Below, piece after piece: positions 29,933-39,792 of a stretch of 64,000 nucleotides of DNA. Below the pieces are notes generated by a model. It was not told where the DNA came from, ran no database searches, and was given only the letters and a program-made list of their open reading frames with translations. The translations under genes and the position numbers were made by a program. Position 1 is the stretch's first letter; every line of letters starts with the position of its first letter. Origin of the DNA: Bordetella parapertussis (GTDB lineage: Bacteria; Pseudomonadota; Gammaproteobacteria; Burkholderiales; Casimicrobiaceae). The DNA lies in NCBI GenBank assembly GCA_943331295.2, contig CALQLA020000007.1, forward strand, positions 62,001-126,000, in the 5' to 3' direction.

Positions 29933-31087
29933 GTGACCCCGGCGGTCGTCGCGACGGGGCTCGCCCCGGCCGTGGCGGCGCTCGCCGTCGATGACGCTCC
30001 GGACGGCCGGTGTGTGCTGACGCTGTCGGGCCGGCTCGACGCGACGACGCTCGAGAGCGTCTGGGAGCCGGCGCGGCGCGCGGTGGCCGACGTGCTGCCG
30101 TCCCGGCCGATCGTGGTCGACGCGGCCGCCGTCGACTACTGCGACGGTGCCGGCGTCGCGCTGTTCGTCGAGTTGCTGCGCCACCCGCGCGAAGGCAGCC
30201 TCGACGTCGTCAACCTCAAGCCGCCCTTCGCCGCCCTGCTGAAGCAGTTCGACCCGAAGCTGCTCGAGCACGACCTCGACCCGGCGCCGCCCCGCGGCCC
30301 GGCGGTCGAGGAAGTGGGCCGCGCGGCGTACGTGGTCTGGCGCGACATGCGCGGGCAGGTCGCCTTCATCGGCGAGACGGCCGCCGCGCTCGTGCACGCG
30401 GCGCTGCGCCCGTCCTCGGTGCGCTGGCGCGACGTCTGGCACATCTGCGAGCGCGTCGGCGCCGACGCGCTGCCGATCGTCACGCTGATCTCGTTCCTGC
30501 TGGGCATGATCCTCGCGTTCCAGTCGGCGGTGCCGATGAAGCGCTTCGGCGCCGAGATCTTCGTCGCCGACCTGATCGGACTGTCCATGCTGCGCGAACT
30601 GGGCCCGCTGATGACGGCGATCCTGATCGCCGGCCGCTCCGGCGCCGCTTTCGCCGCCGAGATCGGCACCATGCGCGTCAACCAGGAAGTCGATGCACTG
30701 ACGACGATGGGGCTCGACCCGGTGCGCTTCCTGGTCACGCCGCGGATCATCGCGGCGCTGCTGATGACGCCGCTCCTCGTCGTCTACGCGGATCTCGTCG
30801 GGCTCATCGGCGGGGCGATCACGATGCAGTCGTTCTCGATCCCGTTCAGCACCTTCATGAAGGAGGTCGACAGCGCGGTGACGCTCACCGACTTCCTCGC
30901 GGGCTTCGTGAAGTCGTTCGTGTTCGCGCTGCTCATTGCCGGGATCGGCTGCCTGCGCGGGCTGCAGACCGGGGCCGGCGCGTCCGCGGTCGGCGAGTCG
31001 GCGACACGCGCCGTCGTTTCGGGCATCATCCTGCTCGTCGTCGTCGACGGCCTGTTCGCCGTCGCCTACTACCTGCTCAACATATGA
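29933..31087 (+). CDS. MlaE-family permease with N-terminal STAS domain
   Basis: STAS-like N-terminus (VLTLSGRLDATTLES...VDAAAVDYCDGAGVALFVELL) + LGPLMTAILIAGRSGAAFAAEIGTMRVNQEVDALTTMGLDPVRFLVTPR. Confidence 0.95.
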   Translation: MTPAVVATGLAPAVAALAVDDAPDGRCVLTLSGRLDATTLESVWEPARRAVADVLPSRPIVVDAAAVDYCDGAGVALFVELLRHPREGSLDVVNLKPPFAALLKQFDPKLLEHDLDPAPPRGPAVEEVGRAAYVVWRDMRGQVAFIGETAAALVHAALRPSSVRWRDVWHICERVGADALPIVTLISFLLGMILAFQSAVPMKRFGAEIFVADLIGLSMLRELGPLMTAILIAGRSGAAFAAEIGTMRVNQEVDALTTMGLDPVRFLVTPRIIAALLMTPLLVVYADLVGLIGGAITMQSFSIPFSTFMKEVDSAVTLTDFLAGFVKSFVFALLIAGIGCLRGLQTGAGASAVGESATRAVVSGIILLVVVDGLFAVAYYLLNI

Positions 31088-31860
31088 ACCCGGACGCCAC
31101 CGCCGAAGCCATCATTCGCGTCGAGAACCTGTCCGCGGGCTACGACGACGTCGCCATCCTGGACAACCTCAACTTCGAGGTTCGCCGCGGCGAGGTCTTC
31201 GGCATCCTGGGCGGCTCCGGCTGCGGCAAGAGCACGCTGCTGAAGCACATGATCGGGCTGATCCCGCCGGTGACCGGCAGCGTCTGGATCGACGGCGACG
31301 ACATCATCACCGCGGACGACGCGACGATGGCGAAGATACGCCGCCGGTTCGGCGTGATGTACCAGTCGGGCGCGCTGTTCGGTTCGATGACGACGCTGGA
31401 GAACGTCCGGCTGCCGCTCGAGGAGTACACCGACCTGTCCGACGACACGATCGACCTCATCGCGCGGATGAAGCTGGAGCTGGTGGGGCTGGAAGCGTTC
31501 ACGGGGCACCTGCCGGCCGAGCTTTCGGGCGGGATGCAGAAGCGCGCCGGCATCGCCCGCGCGATGGCGCTCGACCCGTCGATCCTGTTCATGGACGAGC
31601 CGTCGTCGGGCCTCGACCCGGTCACCGCGGCCTCGCTCGACGCGACGATCCGGCGGCTGGCCGACAGCCTCGGCGTCACGTTCGTGATCGTCACCCACGA
31701 CCTCGGCAGCGTGTTCGTCGCCGCCGACCGCGTGATCCTGCTCGACCGCCGCGCCCGCGGCATCATCGCCGACGACGACCCGCGCAAGCTGCGCGACGAC
31801 AGCGCCGATCCGCGCGTGCGCGCATTCTTCCGTCGCGAAGCCGAGCCGGTGGGGGCCTGA
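31084..31860 (+). CDS. MlaF-type ABC ATPase
   Basis: LGGSGCGKSTLLKHMIGL; ELSGGMQKRAGIARAMALDPSILFMDEPSSGLDPVTAASLD. Confidence 0.96.
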   Translation: MNPDATAEAIIRVENLSAGYDDVAILDNLNFEVRRGEVFGILGGSGCGKSTLLKHMIGLIPPVTGSVWIDGDDIITADDATMAKIRRRFGVMYQSGALFGSMTTLENVRLPLEEYTDLSDDTIDLIARMKLELVGLEAFTGHLPAELSGGMQKRAGIARAMALDPSILFMDEPSSGLDPVTAASLDATIRRLADSLGVTFVIVTHDLGSVFVAADRVILLDRRARGIIADDDPRKLRDDSADPRVRAFFRREAEPVGA

Positions 31861-31890
31861 CGGCCGCCGCGACGAGATACCCGGACACGC

Positions 31891-32943
31891 ATGAAAGCCA
31901 ACTACTTCAAGCTGGGACTCTTCGTCATCGGCGCCGCGTTCGTGATGCTGCTGCTGCTGGTCATCGTCGGCTCGGGCCGCGTGCTGCAGCAGAAGATCAC
32001 GATCGAGACCTACTTCAACGAGTCGGTGCAGGGCCTCGACATCGGCTCCAAGGTGAAGTATCGCGGCGTGGTGATCGGCGAGGTCACCAAGATCACCTTC
32101 ACCTACGTCAGGTACCAGCAGGACAAGCCGATGAGCGAGCGGCTGCGCTACGTGCTGATCGAGGCCCAGCTGCAGCCGAAGCTGCTGGGCGGCCGCGTGG
32201 CCACCGAGATCACGGGGCCGGAGAGCATGCCGGCCGAGGTCGAGAAGGGATTGCGCGTGCGCAGCGCGCCGCAGGGGATCACCGGCACCAACTACCTGGA
32301 GATCGACTACGTCGAGCCGCCGCCGCCGCTGCTGCCGTTCGACTGGACACCCGACAATGCCTACATCCCGAGCGCGGCATCGACCGTGACGGCGCTGATC
32401 AACTCGGCATCCGAGATCATGGACCGGCTGCACAAGCTCGACGTCGAGGGCACGGTCGCCAACCTCAACACGCTGATGGTCACCACCAACAAGCGGATCG
32501 CCGACATCGACACCAAGGCGATCTCGCAGCGGACCGAGCGGCTGCTGACGAAGGCCGAGACCGCGCTCGACAGCGTCGCGCTGAAGAATCTGTCGGGCGA
32601 AGCCGTCGCCCTCCTGGCCGAGCTCCGGCAATCCAACGCGGACCTGCGGAAGACGCTCGCCAACCCCGCGCTGCAGAAACTTCCCGACGACGCCGCGGCT
32701 GCCTTCGCGAAGGTCAACCAGCTGGTGTCAGACCCGAGGCTGCCGAAGACGATCGGCAACCTCGAGCGGACGCTCTCCCGCGTCGACCGGATACTCGGCG
32801 GCGGCGAGGCCGACCTCACGCGGACCATCGAGAACCTGCGGCAGATCACCGACAACCTGCGCGACCTGACCGAGGACACCAAGCGCTATCCCGCGAACGT
32901 GTTCTTCGGCGCACCGCCGCTACCGCTGGAGCGCAAGCAATGA
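31891..32943 (+). CDS. MlaD/MCE-family protein
   Basis: ANYFKLGLFVIGAAFVMLLLLVIVGSG...YFNESVQGLDIGSKVKYRGVVIGEVTKI. Confidence 0.95.
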   Translation: MKANYFKLGLFVIGAAFVMLLLLVIVGSGRVLQQKITIETYFNESVQGLDIGSKVKYRGVVIGEVTKITFTYVRYQQDKPMSERLRYVLIEAQLQPKLLGGRVATEITGPESMPAEVEKGLRVRSAPQGITGTNYLEIDYVEPPPPLLPFDWTPDNAYIPSAASTVTALINSASEIMDRLHKLDVEGTVANLNTLMVTTNKRIADIDTKAISQRTERLLTKAETALDSVALKNLSGEAVALLAELRQSNADLRKTLANPALQKLPDDAAAAFAKVNQLVSDPRLPKTIGNLERTLSRVDRILGGGEADLTRTIENLRQITDNLRDLTEDTKRYPANVFFGAPPLPLERKQ

Positions 32944-33587
32944 ACGTCCGAATGCCCGCTTTCAACCGCCCGCGGCTCGTGCGCCGCCTCGCGGCGGGTG
33001 CCGCGGTCGCGCTCGTGCTGGGCGGCTGCTCGGTCACGCGTCCGCCGGTCGTCAAGGAGACGTACCTGCTCGATCCGGCGCCGGCGGCGGCCGTCGCGCG
33101 CACGCAGCCCGGCACGCTGCGCGTCGGCGTGGTCAACGTCGCCGCACCGTACCGCACCCGGACCTTCGTCGTCCGCGAGACCGACCTCAAGTACGAGTCG
33201 GATTTCTACACCGAGTTCGTCGTGGCGCCGGGGGCGAACATCGCCGACGCCACCGCCCGCAGCCTGCAGCGCGCGAAGGTGTTCGACCGCGTGCTGGAGT
33301 CGGGGGCGCCGGTCGAGTCGGACTGGGTGCTCGACGGCTTCGTGCCGACGCTCTACGCCGACATGCGGAATCCTGTCAAGCCGGCCGCGGAGATCGCGAT
33401 CTCGTACTACCTTTCGAAGGCGGACGGGGGCTCCGGCTTGCCGTTCTGGACGCGTGACTATGCGCGCCGCGTGCCGTTCACCGGCGGCTCGCAGGCCGCG
33501 TACGCCGCTGCGCTGAACACGGGCCTTTCGGAGATCCTCGGCGAGCTCGCGCGCGACCTGTCGGCCGCGCAATTGCCGGCGAAATAG
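32940..33587 (+). CDS. ABC-type transport auxiliary lipoprotein (PqiC/DUF330-like)
   Basis: Lipobox LVLGGCSVTRP; TYLLDPAP...LRVGVVNVAAPYRTRTFVVRETDLKYESDFYTEFVVAPGANIADATARSL; ATGA overlap with the MCE gene. Confidence 0.9.
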   Translation: MNVRMPAFNRPRLVRRLAAGAAVALVLGGCSVTRPPVVKETYLLDPAPAAAVARTQPGTLRVGVVNVAAPYRTRTFVVRETDLKYESDFYTEFVVAPGANIADATARSLQRAKVFDRVLESGAPVESDWVLDGFVPTLYADMRNPVKPAAEIAISYYLSKADGGSGLPFWTRDYARRVPFTGGSQAAYAAALNTGLSEILGELARDLSAAQLPAK

Positions 33588-35054
33588 TCAGAACAGCGGC
33601 TGGCTGGCGGCGCGTTCGGCGATCGGCGGCGCGTTGCCTGCCGGCGCCAATCGCGCGGCCTCGTCGATCCAGCCGCCGCCCATCGCCTTGTACACGCTGA
33701 CGACCTGGATGTAGCCGTCGGCGTAGGTGCGCACCGCGGTCAACTCGGCCGAGAAGAGCTCGTTCTCCGCGAACAGCACGTCGAGGTAGCTCGCGTAGCC
33801 GTTGCTGAAGCGGGCGCGCGACAGCCGCGCGTAGTCGCGCAGCGCGGCGACGCGCTGCGCCTGCGCCGCCGCTTCGCGCCGCTTCTTGACCGTGCCCACC
33901 AGCGCGTCGTTCGTCTCGCGGAAAGCGAACAGGATCGTCTGCTGGTAGCCGGCGAGCGCCGCGGCCTTGTCGGCCTCGGCAGTTCGCACCTGGCCGGCAA
34001 TCGCGCCGGCGTTGAAGATGGGACCGGCGAGCCCCGCGGCGATCGTCCACGCGGTGGCGGGGCCGGACAGGAAGTCGCCGAACGCCGCGCTGACCGAGCC
34101 GAGCGACCCGGTGAGGTTCAGCTGTGGGTAGTACAGCGCCTTGGCGGCGCCGATATTGGCATTCGCCGCGATGAGGTCCTGCTCGGCCTGCAGGATGTCG
34201 GGACGGCGTTCGAGCAGCGCCGACGGCAGCCCCGCCGGGATGCCCGGCACGTTCAGCTGGTCCACCGGCAGCCCACGCGGGATCGGGTACGGATTCCGGC
34301 CGAGCAGCAATGCGATCAGGTTCTCCTGCGCAGCGATCTGCTGCTCCAGCGCGGGAATCGCGGCGAGCGCCTGCTGGTACTGCGAGTCGACCTGCGCCAC
34401 CTCGAGCCGGGACACGACGCCGCCCTTGTGCTGAAGCTCGAACAGGCGCTGCGTGTTGGCGTAGTTCTGCGCCGTCCGCTGCGAGATCTCCAGTTGCTTG
34501 TCGAGCGCGCGCAGGCCGATGTAGCTGGCGGCCACGCTGGTCACGACCGACAGCACGACGCCGCGCCGCCCCTGCTCCGACGCATAGACGGCCGCCTGCG
34601 TCGCCTCGGTCTGGCGGCGGATGCGGCCGAAGAGGTCGATCTGCCAGTTGGCACCCAGCGCCCCCTGGTAGAGCGTGTAATACGGGTCGGCGCCCGGCGG
34701 CAGCGGCGACGCGCCGACCGCGGTAATCCGGTTGCGCCCGGCGCTGAGGTTGTAGTCGGCCTGCGGGTAGAACTGCGCGCGCGTCGTGTTGAGCTTGCCG
34801 AGGAAGCCCTCGACGCGCGCCGCTGCGATGATCAGGTCGCGGTTTTCCTGCAGTGCGGCGTCGATCAGGCCGGTGAGCACGGGATCGCCAAATGCTTCCC
34901 ACCACCGCGTGTTGGCGACGTCGGCGGCCTGTGCCAAATCGATCCGCCAGGCCGGCGGCGTGTCGACGACCGGCTTCACGTAGTCGGGGCCAACCGTGCA
35001 GCCGGCGGCGGCGACGACGACGACGGTGACGAGCAGGCGGCGAAATGCGTCCAT
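33588..35054 (-). CDS. RND efflux outer membrane factor (NodT/OprM-like), system B
   Basis: GCTVGPDYVKPVVDTPPAWR...ERRPDILQAEQDLIAANANIGAAKALYYPQLNLTGSLG. Confidence 0.95.
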   Translation of the reverse strand: MDAFRRLLVTVVVVAAAGCTVGPDYVKPVVDTPPAWRIDLAQAADVANTRWWEAFGDPVLTGLIDAALQENRDLIIAAARVEGFLGKLNTTRAQFYPQADYNLSAGRNRITAVGASPLPPGADPYYTLYQGALGANWQIDLFGRIRRQTEATQAAVYASEQGRRGVVLSVVTSVAASYIGLRALDKQLEISQRTAQNYANTQRLFELQHKGGVVSRLEVAQVDSQYQQALAAIPALEQQIAAQENLIALLLGRNPYPIPRGLPVDQLNVPGIPAGLPSALLERRPDILQAEQDLIAANANIGAAKALYYPQLNLTGSLGSVSAAFGDFLSGPATAWTIAAGLAGPIFNAGAIAGQVRTAEADKAAALAGYQQTILFAFRETNDALVGTVKKRREAAAQAQRVAALRDYARLSRARFSNGYASYLDVLFAENELFSAELTAVRTYADGYIQVVSVYKAMGGGWIDEAARLAPAGNAPPIAERAASQPLF

Positions 35055-35056
35055 CG

Positions 35057-38000
35057 TCAGCGCCCCCCGTCCGGCGGGGGCGCGGCGGGCGCGGGCGGCG
35101 TTGCCGCCGCGGCGGGGGCCTTGCGCGCGACCCGCGCCGACATCGACTCCAGGATCCAGAAGAACACCGGCGCGAAGATGATGCCGATCAGCGTCGACGC
35201 GACGATGCCGCCGATCACCCCGGTGCCGATCGCGCGCAGGCTGTTGGCGCCGGGGCCGGTCGCGATCGCGAGCGGCACGCAGCCCAGGCCGAACGCCAGC
35301 GACGTCATCACGATCGCGCGCAGCCGCAGCCCGGCCGCCTCGATCGCGGCCTCGCGCGGGGCCATGCCCTTGCGCACCCGGGCGATCGCGAACTCGCAGA
35401 TCAGGATCGCGTTCTTCGCCGAGAGGCCGACCAGCGTCACGAGGCCGACCTGGAAGTAGACGTCGTTCTCGAGGCCCACGGCCCACGTCAGCACCAGCGC
35501 GCCGAACACGGCGACCGGCACCGTCAGCACCACCGCCACCGGCAGCGTCCACTTCTCGAACTGCGCGGCGAGCAGCAGGAACACGACGATGATGCCGAAC
35601 AGGAAAGCCGACGACGACGTGCTGCCCGATTCGCGCTCCTGCAGCGCCTGCCCGGCCCACGCGTACGAGAAGTCGTTGGTGAGGACCTCCTTCGCCACGG
35701 CCTCCATCGCGGCGAGCGCCTGGCCGGAACTGTAGCCTTCCGCCTGCGAGCCCGTGATCTTGACGGCGGGAAAGCCGTTGAAGCGGCTGATGAGCTTCGG
35801 CGACGCGACGTAGCGGGTGGTGATCAGCGCCGAGAGCGGGACGTTGGCGCCCGACTTCGAGCGGATGAAGACCTTGTCGAAATCCGACGGGTTCATCCGG
35901 TAGCTGGCGTCGGCCTGCAGCACCACCCACCAGATGCGGCTGAACTGCGAGAACTGGCCGACGACCTGCGAGCCGAAGAACGCCTGCATCGTCTGGAACA
36001 CCTCCTGCACCGGCACGCCGAGCACCTCGGCCTTGTTGCGGTCGAGGTCGACGAAGAGCTGCTGCGTCGACGCGCGGAACGTCGTCGACACGCCGGCCAG
36101 CTCGGGCCGCTGGCGCGCCTTCTCGAGGAACGCGTTGAGCATCTGGCCCGTCACCCAAATGTCGCCCGCGCCGCGGTTCTGCAGGTAGAACTCGAAGCCG
36201 CCGACGGCGCCGAGGCCCGGGATCGACGGCGGGTTGATCGCGAAGACGAACGCGTCCTTGACGCCGGCGAACTGGCCGTTCAGCCGGTCGAGCACCGCGA
36301 ACGAGGAGAGCGACGGCCTGGTGCGCTCCTCGAACGGCTTCAGCGACGCGAAGATGATCCCGGCGTTGCTCTGGATCGAGCCGTCGAGCAGGTTGAATCC
36401 CGCCACCGACGCGACGTCCTGCACGCCGGGATCGGCCGAGACGATCCGCTGCGCGCGCTCGGTGATTGCCGTGACGATGTCGAGGCTCGCCGTGTCGGGC
36501 GCGACGATGGCGACGAAGAAATAGCCCTGGTCCTCCTCGGGGACGAAGCTCGACGGGACGAGCCGGAACATGAACAGGATGCCGGCGAGGAGGCCGACGA
36601 ACACGGCGAGCGACAGCGGCCAGGCCTGGATCGCGCGCGCGACGACGCCGACGTAGCCGCGCGACAGCGCGGCGAACCCGCGCTCGAACCCGCGGAAGAA
36701 CCCCTTCTTCTCGCCGTGATGCGCGCGCAGGATGATCGCCGCCAGCGCGGGCGACAGCGTCAGCGCCATCACGCCGGAGATCACCATCGAGATCGAGATC
36801 GTGATCGCGAACTGCTTGTACAGCGTGCCGGTGACGCCGCCGAGGAACGCGACGGGCAGGAACACGGCGACCAGCACCAGCACGATCGAGATCAGCGCGC
36901 CCGCGATCTGCGTCATCGCCGCCTTGGCGGCCTCCAGCGGCGGCAGGCCCTTCGTCATGTTGGCCTCGACGTCCTCGACCACGACGATCGCGTCGTCGAC
37001 GACGAGGCCGATGGCGAGGATCAGGCCGAACATCGTCAGCATGTTGATCGAGAAGCCGAGGAAGTGCAGCCCGATGAAGGTGCCGATGATCGACACGGGC
37101 ACCGCGAGGATCGGGATGATCGTCGCCCGCAGCGACTGCAGGAACACGAACACCACGAGCACGACCAGGACGACGGCCTCGAAGAACGTGTGGAGCACCT
37201 TGTCGATCGAGTTCAGCGTGAACAGGCTGGTGTCGAGCGCGACGCGGTAGTCGAGGCCGGTCGGGAACTGCGTCTTCAGCTCTTCGAGGCGCTTCCTCAC
37301 CGCCGTGGCGGTCGCCACCGCGTTGGCGCCGGGCTGCCCGTTGATCCCGATCGTCGTGGCGATCTTGCCGTTCATCTTGCCGACGACCGAGTAGTCGAGC
37401 TTGTCGAGGTCGACGCGCCCGATATCCTTCAGCCGGACGATGGCCGCGCCTTCCTTCGCCGCGCGGACGATGATGTTCTCGAACTGCTCGGGCTTGGTGA
37501 GCAGGCCCTGCGCGGTCACCACGAACGTCTGCTGCGTGCCCGGGACGGACGGCGCCGCGCCGATCGAGCCGATGCCGAAGGTCTGGTTCTGGCTCTGGAT
37601 CGCCGCCGAGACCTCCTGCACGGTGATGCCCAGCTGCGCCATCCGGTCCGGCTGCAGCCACACCCGCATCGCGATGTCGGGCATCCCGAACACCGACGCG
37701 CGGTTGGCGCCGGGCACGCGCTTCAGCTCGTCCAGCACGTACAGGTTGGTGTAGTTGTCGATGTAGGTCGAGCTGTAGCGGTTGTCCGGCGAATAGATCG
37801 ACACCACCAGCATGATGCTGGACGACTGCTTGGCGACGCTCACGCCCTGCTGGACGACGGTCTGCGGCAGCTGCGCCGTGGCCTGGCTGACACGGTTCTG
37901 GACGTTGACCTGGTTGATGTCGGGGTCGCTGCCGGGCTTGAACACGACGTTGATCGAGACGTTGCCCGACGACGCGCTCGTCGACTCGAAGTAGAGCAGG

Positions 38001-38224
38001 TTGTCGATGCCGTTCAACTGCGCCTCGATGGGCGCCGCCACGGTGTTGGCGATCACGTCGGCGGTGGCGCCGGGAAAGCGCGCCGAGATCGACACCGACG
38101 GCGGCGCCAGCTCCGGATACTGCTCGATCGGCGCCTCGCGCATCGCGAGCAGCCCGCCCAGCACGAACAGGATCGAGATGACCGACGACAGGACCGGGCG
38201 ATCGATGAAGAAGTGGGTGAACAT
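35057..38224 (-). CDS. RND (HAE1/AcrB-like) efflux permease, system B
   Basis: MFTHFFIDRPVLSSVISILFVLGG...GLVVDDAIVVVEDVEANM...; 1055 aa. Confidence 0.96.
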   Translation of the reverse strand: MFTHFFIDRPVLSSVISILFVLGGLLAMREAPIEQYPELAPPSVSISARFPGATADVIANTVAAPIEAQLNGIDNLLYFESTSASSGNVSINVVFKPGSDPDINQVNVQNRVSQATAQLPQTVVQQGVSVAKQSSSIMLVVSIYSPDNRYSSTYIDNYTNLYVLDELKRVPGANRASVFGMPDIAMRVWLQPDRMAQLGITVQEVSAAIQSQNQTFGIGSIGAAPSVPGTQQTFVVTAQGLLTKPEQFENIIVRAAKEGAAIVRLKDIGRVDLDKLDYSVVGKMNGKIATTIGINGQPGANAVATATAVRKRLEELKTQFPTGLDYRVALDTSLFTLNSIDKVLHTFFEAVVLVVLVVFVFLQSLRATIIPILAVPVSIIGTFIGLHFLGFSINMLTMFGLILAIGLVVDDAIVVVEDVEANMTKGLPPLEAAKAAMTQIAGALISIVLVLVAVFLPVAFLGGVTGTLYKQFAITISISMVISGVMALTLSPALAAIILRAHHGEKKGFFRGFERGFAALSRGYVGVVARAIQAWPLSLAVFVGLLAGILFMFRLVPSSFVPEEDQGYFFVAIVAPDTASLDIVTAITERAQRIVSADPGVQDVASVAGFNLLDGSIQSNAGIIFASLKPFEERTRPSLSSFAVLDRLNGQFAGVKDAFVFAINPPSIPGLGAVGGFEFYLQNRGAGDIWVTGQMLNAFLEKARQRPELAGVSTTFRASTQQLFVDLDRNKAEVLGVPVQEVFQTMQAFFGSQVVGQFSQFSRIWWVVLQADASYRMNPSDFDKVFIRSKSGANVPLSALITTRYVASPKLISRFNGFPAVKITGSQAEGYSSGQALAAMEAVAKEVLTNDFSYAWAGQALQERESGSTSSSAFLFGIIVVFLLLAAQFEKWTLPVAVVLTVPVAVFGALVLTWAVGLENDVYFQVGLVTLVGLSAKNAILICEFAIARVRKGMAPREAAIEAAGLRLRAIVMTSLAFGLGCVPLAIATGPGANSLRAIGTGVIGGIVASTLIGIIFAPVFFWILESMSARVARKAPAAAATPPAPAAPPPDGGR

Positions 38225-38239
38225 GGAGGCGCGGCGCCG

Positions 38240-39481
38240 CTATTTCTTCGGCGCGTCGGCGGACTTCGCCGGGGCGGCCGGTGCCGCGGGTTTCGCCGCG
38301 GTGCCCGTTGCCGGCGCCTCGGCGCCGGCGGGGACGACGGTCACCGGCTGTCCGGGCACGGTCTTCATCACGCCTTCGACGACGACGCGGTCGCCGGCGA
38401 CGAGGCCGCCCATGATCACGATATCCGTCTCGCCGTAGTAGTCGCCGACGACGACGGGGCGGATCTCGGCGAAGCCCTTGTCGTTGACGACGTAGACGAG
38501 GTGGCCGTTGCTGCCCTGCTGCACGGCGAGCTGCGGGACGACGATCGCGTTCGGCCGCATCGCGCCCTTCACGATCGCCGTCACGAACATTCCGGGGCGG
38601 AGCTCCGACTTCGGGTTCGGCAGCACCGCCCGCACCAGGAACGAGCCCGTGTCCGAGCTGAACGACGGGTCGGCGAAATTGATCCGGCCGCGGTAGGGGT
38701 AGATGGCCCCGCCCGGAAGCTGCAGCTCGACGGTGAACGCGTTGTCCTTCGGCGTCAGCACCATGCCCTTGCCGGCGGCTTCGGACCACTTGGCCATCTG
38801 GTTCTGCGACACGCTGAAGTTGACCCAGATCGGGTCGACCGCGGCGACGTACGTGAGGTTGGCGCTCTCGGCCGTCGCGTTGACGAACGCGCCCTGGCGC
38901 TGCAGCGAGCGGCTGGCGAGCCCGGTGACCGGCGAGTTGATCGTCGCGTAGCTGAGATTCAGTTCCGCGCTCTCGACCTTGGCCCGCGCCGAGAACACGG
39001 CGGCCTTCGCGGCGTCGAGCTCGCCCCTGGCGCGGTCGAGGTCGGATTGCGGCAGCGCGTCCTGCTCGGCCAGCGGCTTCACGCGCGCGATCGTCGCCTC
39101 CGCGGTGGCGAGCCGCGCCTGCTGCGACTGCAGCTCGCCCTGCGCGGCGTTGAGCTGCGCGACGAAGGGCTTGGGGTCCAGCCGGAACATCGGTTGTCCC
39201 TGCCGGATCAGGTCGCCTTCCTGGTATTCGATCCGGTCGAGGAAGCCCGAGACGCGGGCGACGATGTTCACCTGGCGCGAGGATTCGGTCTGCGCGACGA
39301 AGGTCGGCGTGAACGGAATCGTCGTCGGCGCCACCGTCAGCACGCTGACCTGGGGCGCCTGGCGCGCCGGCGGTGCCGCTTCCTTGACGCAGCCGGCCAG
39401 CGCCGCGGCGACGACGAGCGCGCCGGCGAACGCGACCGCGCGCGGCCGCCGCGCGGCGCGCGGGACGAATCGGTGGCTCAT
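38240..39481 (-). CDS. RND periplasmic adaptor (MFP), system B
   Basis: Lipobox AALAGCVKEA; VARVSGFLDRIEYQEGDLIRQGQPMFRLDPKPFVAQLNAAQGEL. Confidence 0.95.
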   Translation of the reverse strand: MSHRFVPRAARRPRAVAFAGALVVAAALAGCVKEAAPPARQAPQVSVLTVAPTTIPFTPTFVAQTESSRQVNIVARVSGFLDRIEYQEGDLIRQGQPMFRLDPKPFVAQLNAAQGELQSQQARLATAEATIARVKPLAEQDALPQSDLDRARGELDAAKAAVFSARAKVESAELNLSYATINSPVTGLASRSLQRQGAFVNATAESANLTYVAAVDPIWVNFSVSQNQMAKWSEAAGKGMVLTPKDNAFTVELQLPGGAIYPYRGRINFADPSFSSDTGSFLVRAVLPNPKSELRPGMFVTAIVKGAMRPNAIVVPQLAVQQGSNGHLVYVVNDKGFAEIRPVVVGDYYGETDIVIMGGLVAGDRVVVEGVMKTVPGQPVTVVPAGAEAPATGTAAKPAAPAAPAKSADAPKK

Positions 39482-39614
39482 CGGGAACCTCGGGATACGG
39501 GGGAGTGGGAGCGGGACATCGGCGCGGGCGATCGTTGCGGTCGGTGGATCGCCGCTTCCCGGCCGGGAGTGCGATATCGCGCCGGAGTGTGCCACGCCGG
39601 CCGACGGAATGTCG

Positions 39615-39676
39615 AGCCGTGCAATACCGGGCCGTGCAATACCGGCCATGCAATACCGGCCATGCGATACCGGCCG
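39615..39676. repeat. Degenerate 14-15 bp tandem repeat, about four units
   Basis: (a/g)ccgtgcaataccgg|gccgtgcaataccgg|ccatgcaataccgg|ccatgcgataccgg|ccgtgg. Confidence 0.85.
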
Positions 39677-39763
39677 TGGCCCGGGTTGAGCGCGAGCGAA
39701 ACCCGGGGGAAGGCGCAATGGGGCACGACCCACCCGGATTTCGCGTCGCTCAACCCGGGCTAC
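39676..39763. repeat. Dispersed palindromic (REP-like) element, paired inverted arms
   Basis: gtggcccgggttgagcgcgagcgaaacccggg ... cacccggatttcgcgtcgctcaacccgggctac. Confidence 0.9.
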
Positions 39764-39792
39764 GACCCAGCGGGGGCCGCGGGATATCCCCC

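Noticed and set aside
33588-39653. 2021-aa minus-strand ORF spanning the pump genes
   Set aside because: Only its C-terminal part is the real OMF gene (33588-35054); the rest is an out-of-frame shadow of the RND permease and adaptor.
39615-39763. Possible CRISPR array
   Set aside because: Units are 14-15 bp and directly contiguous with no spacers, no cas genes in the window.
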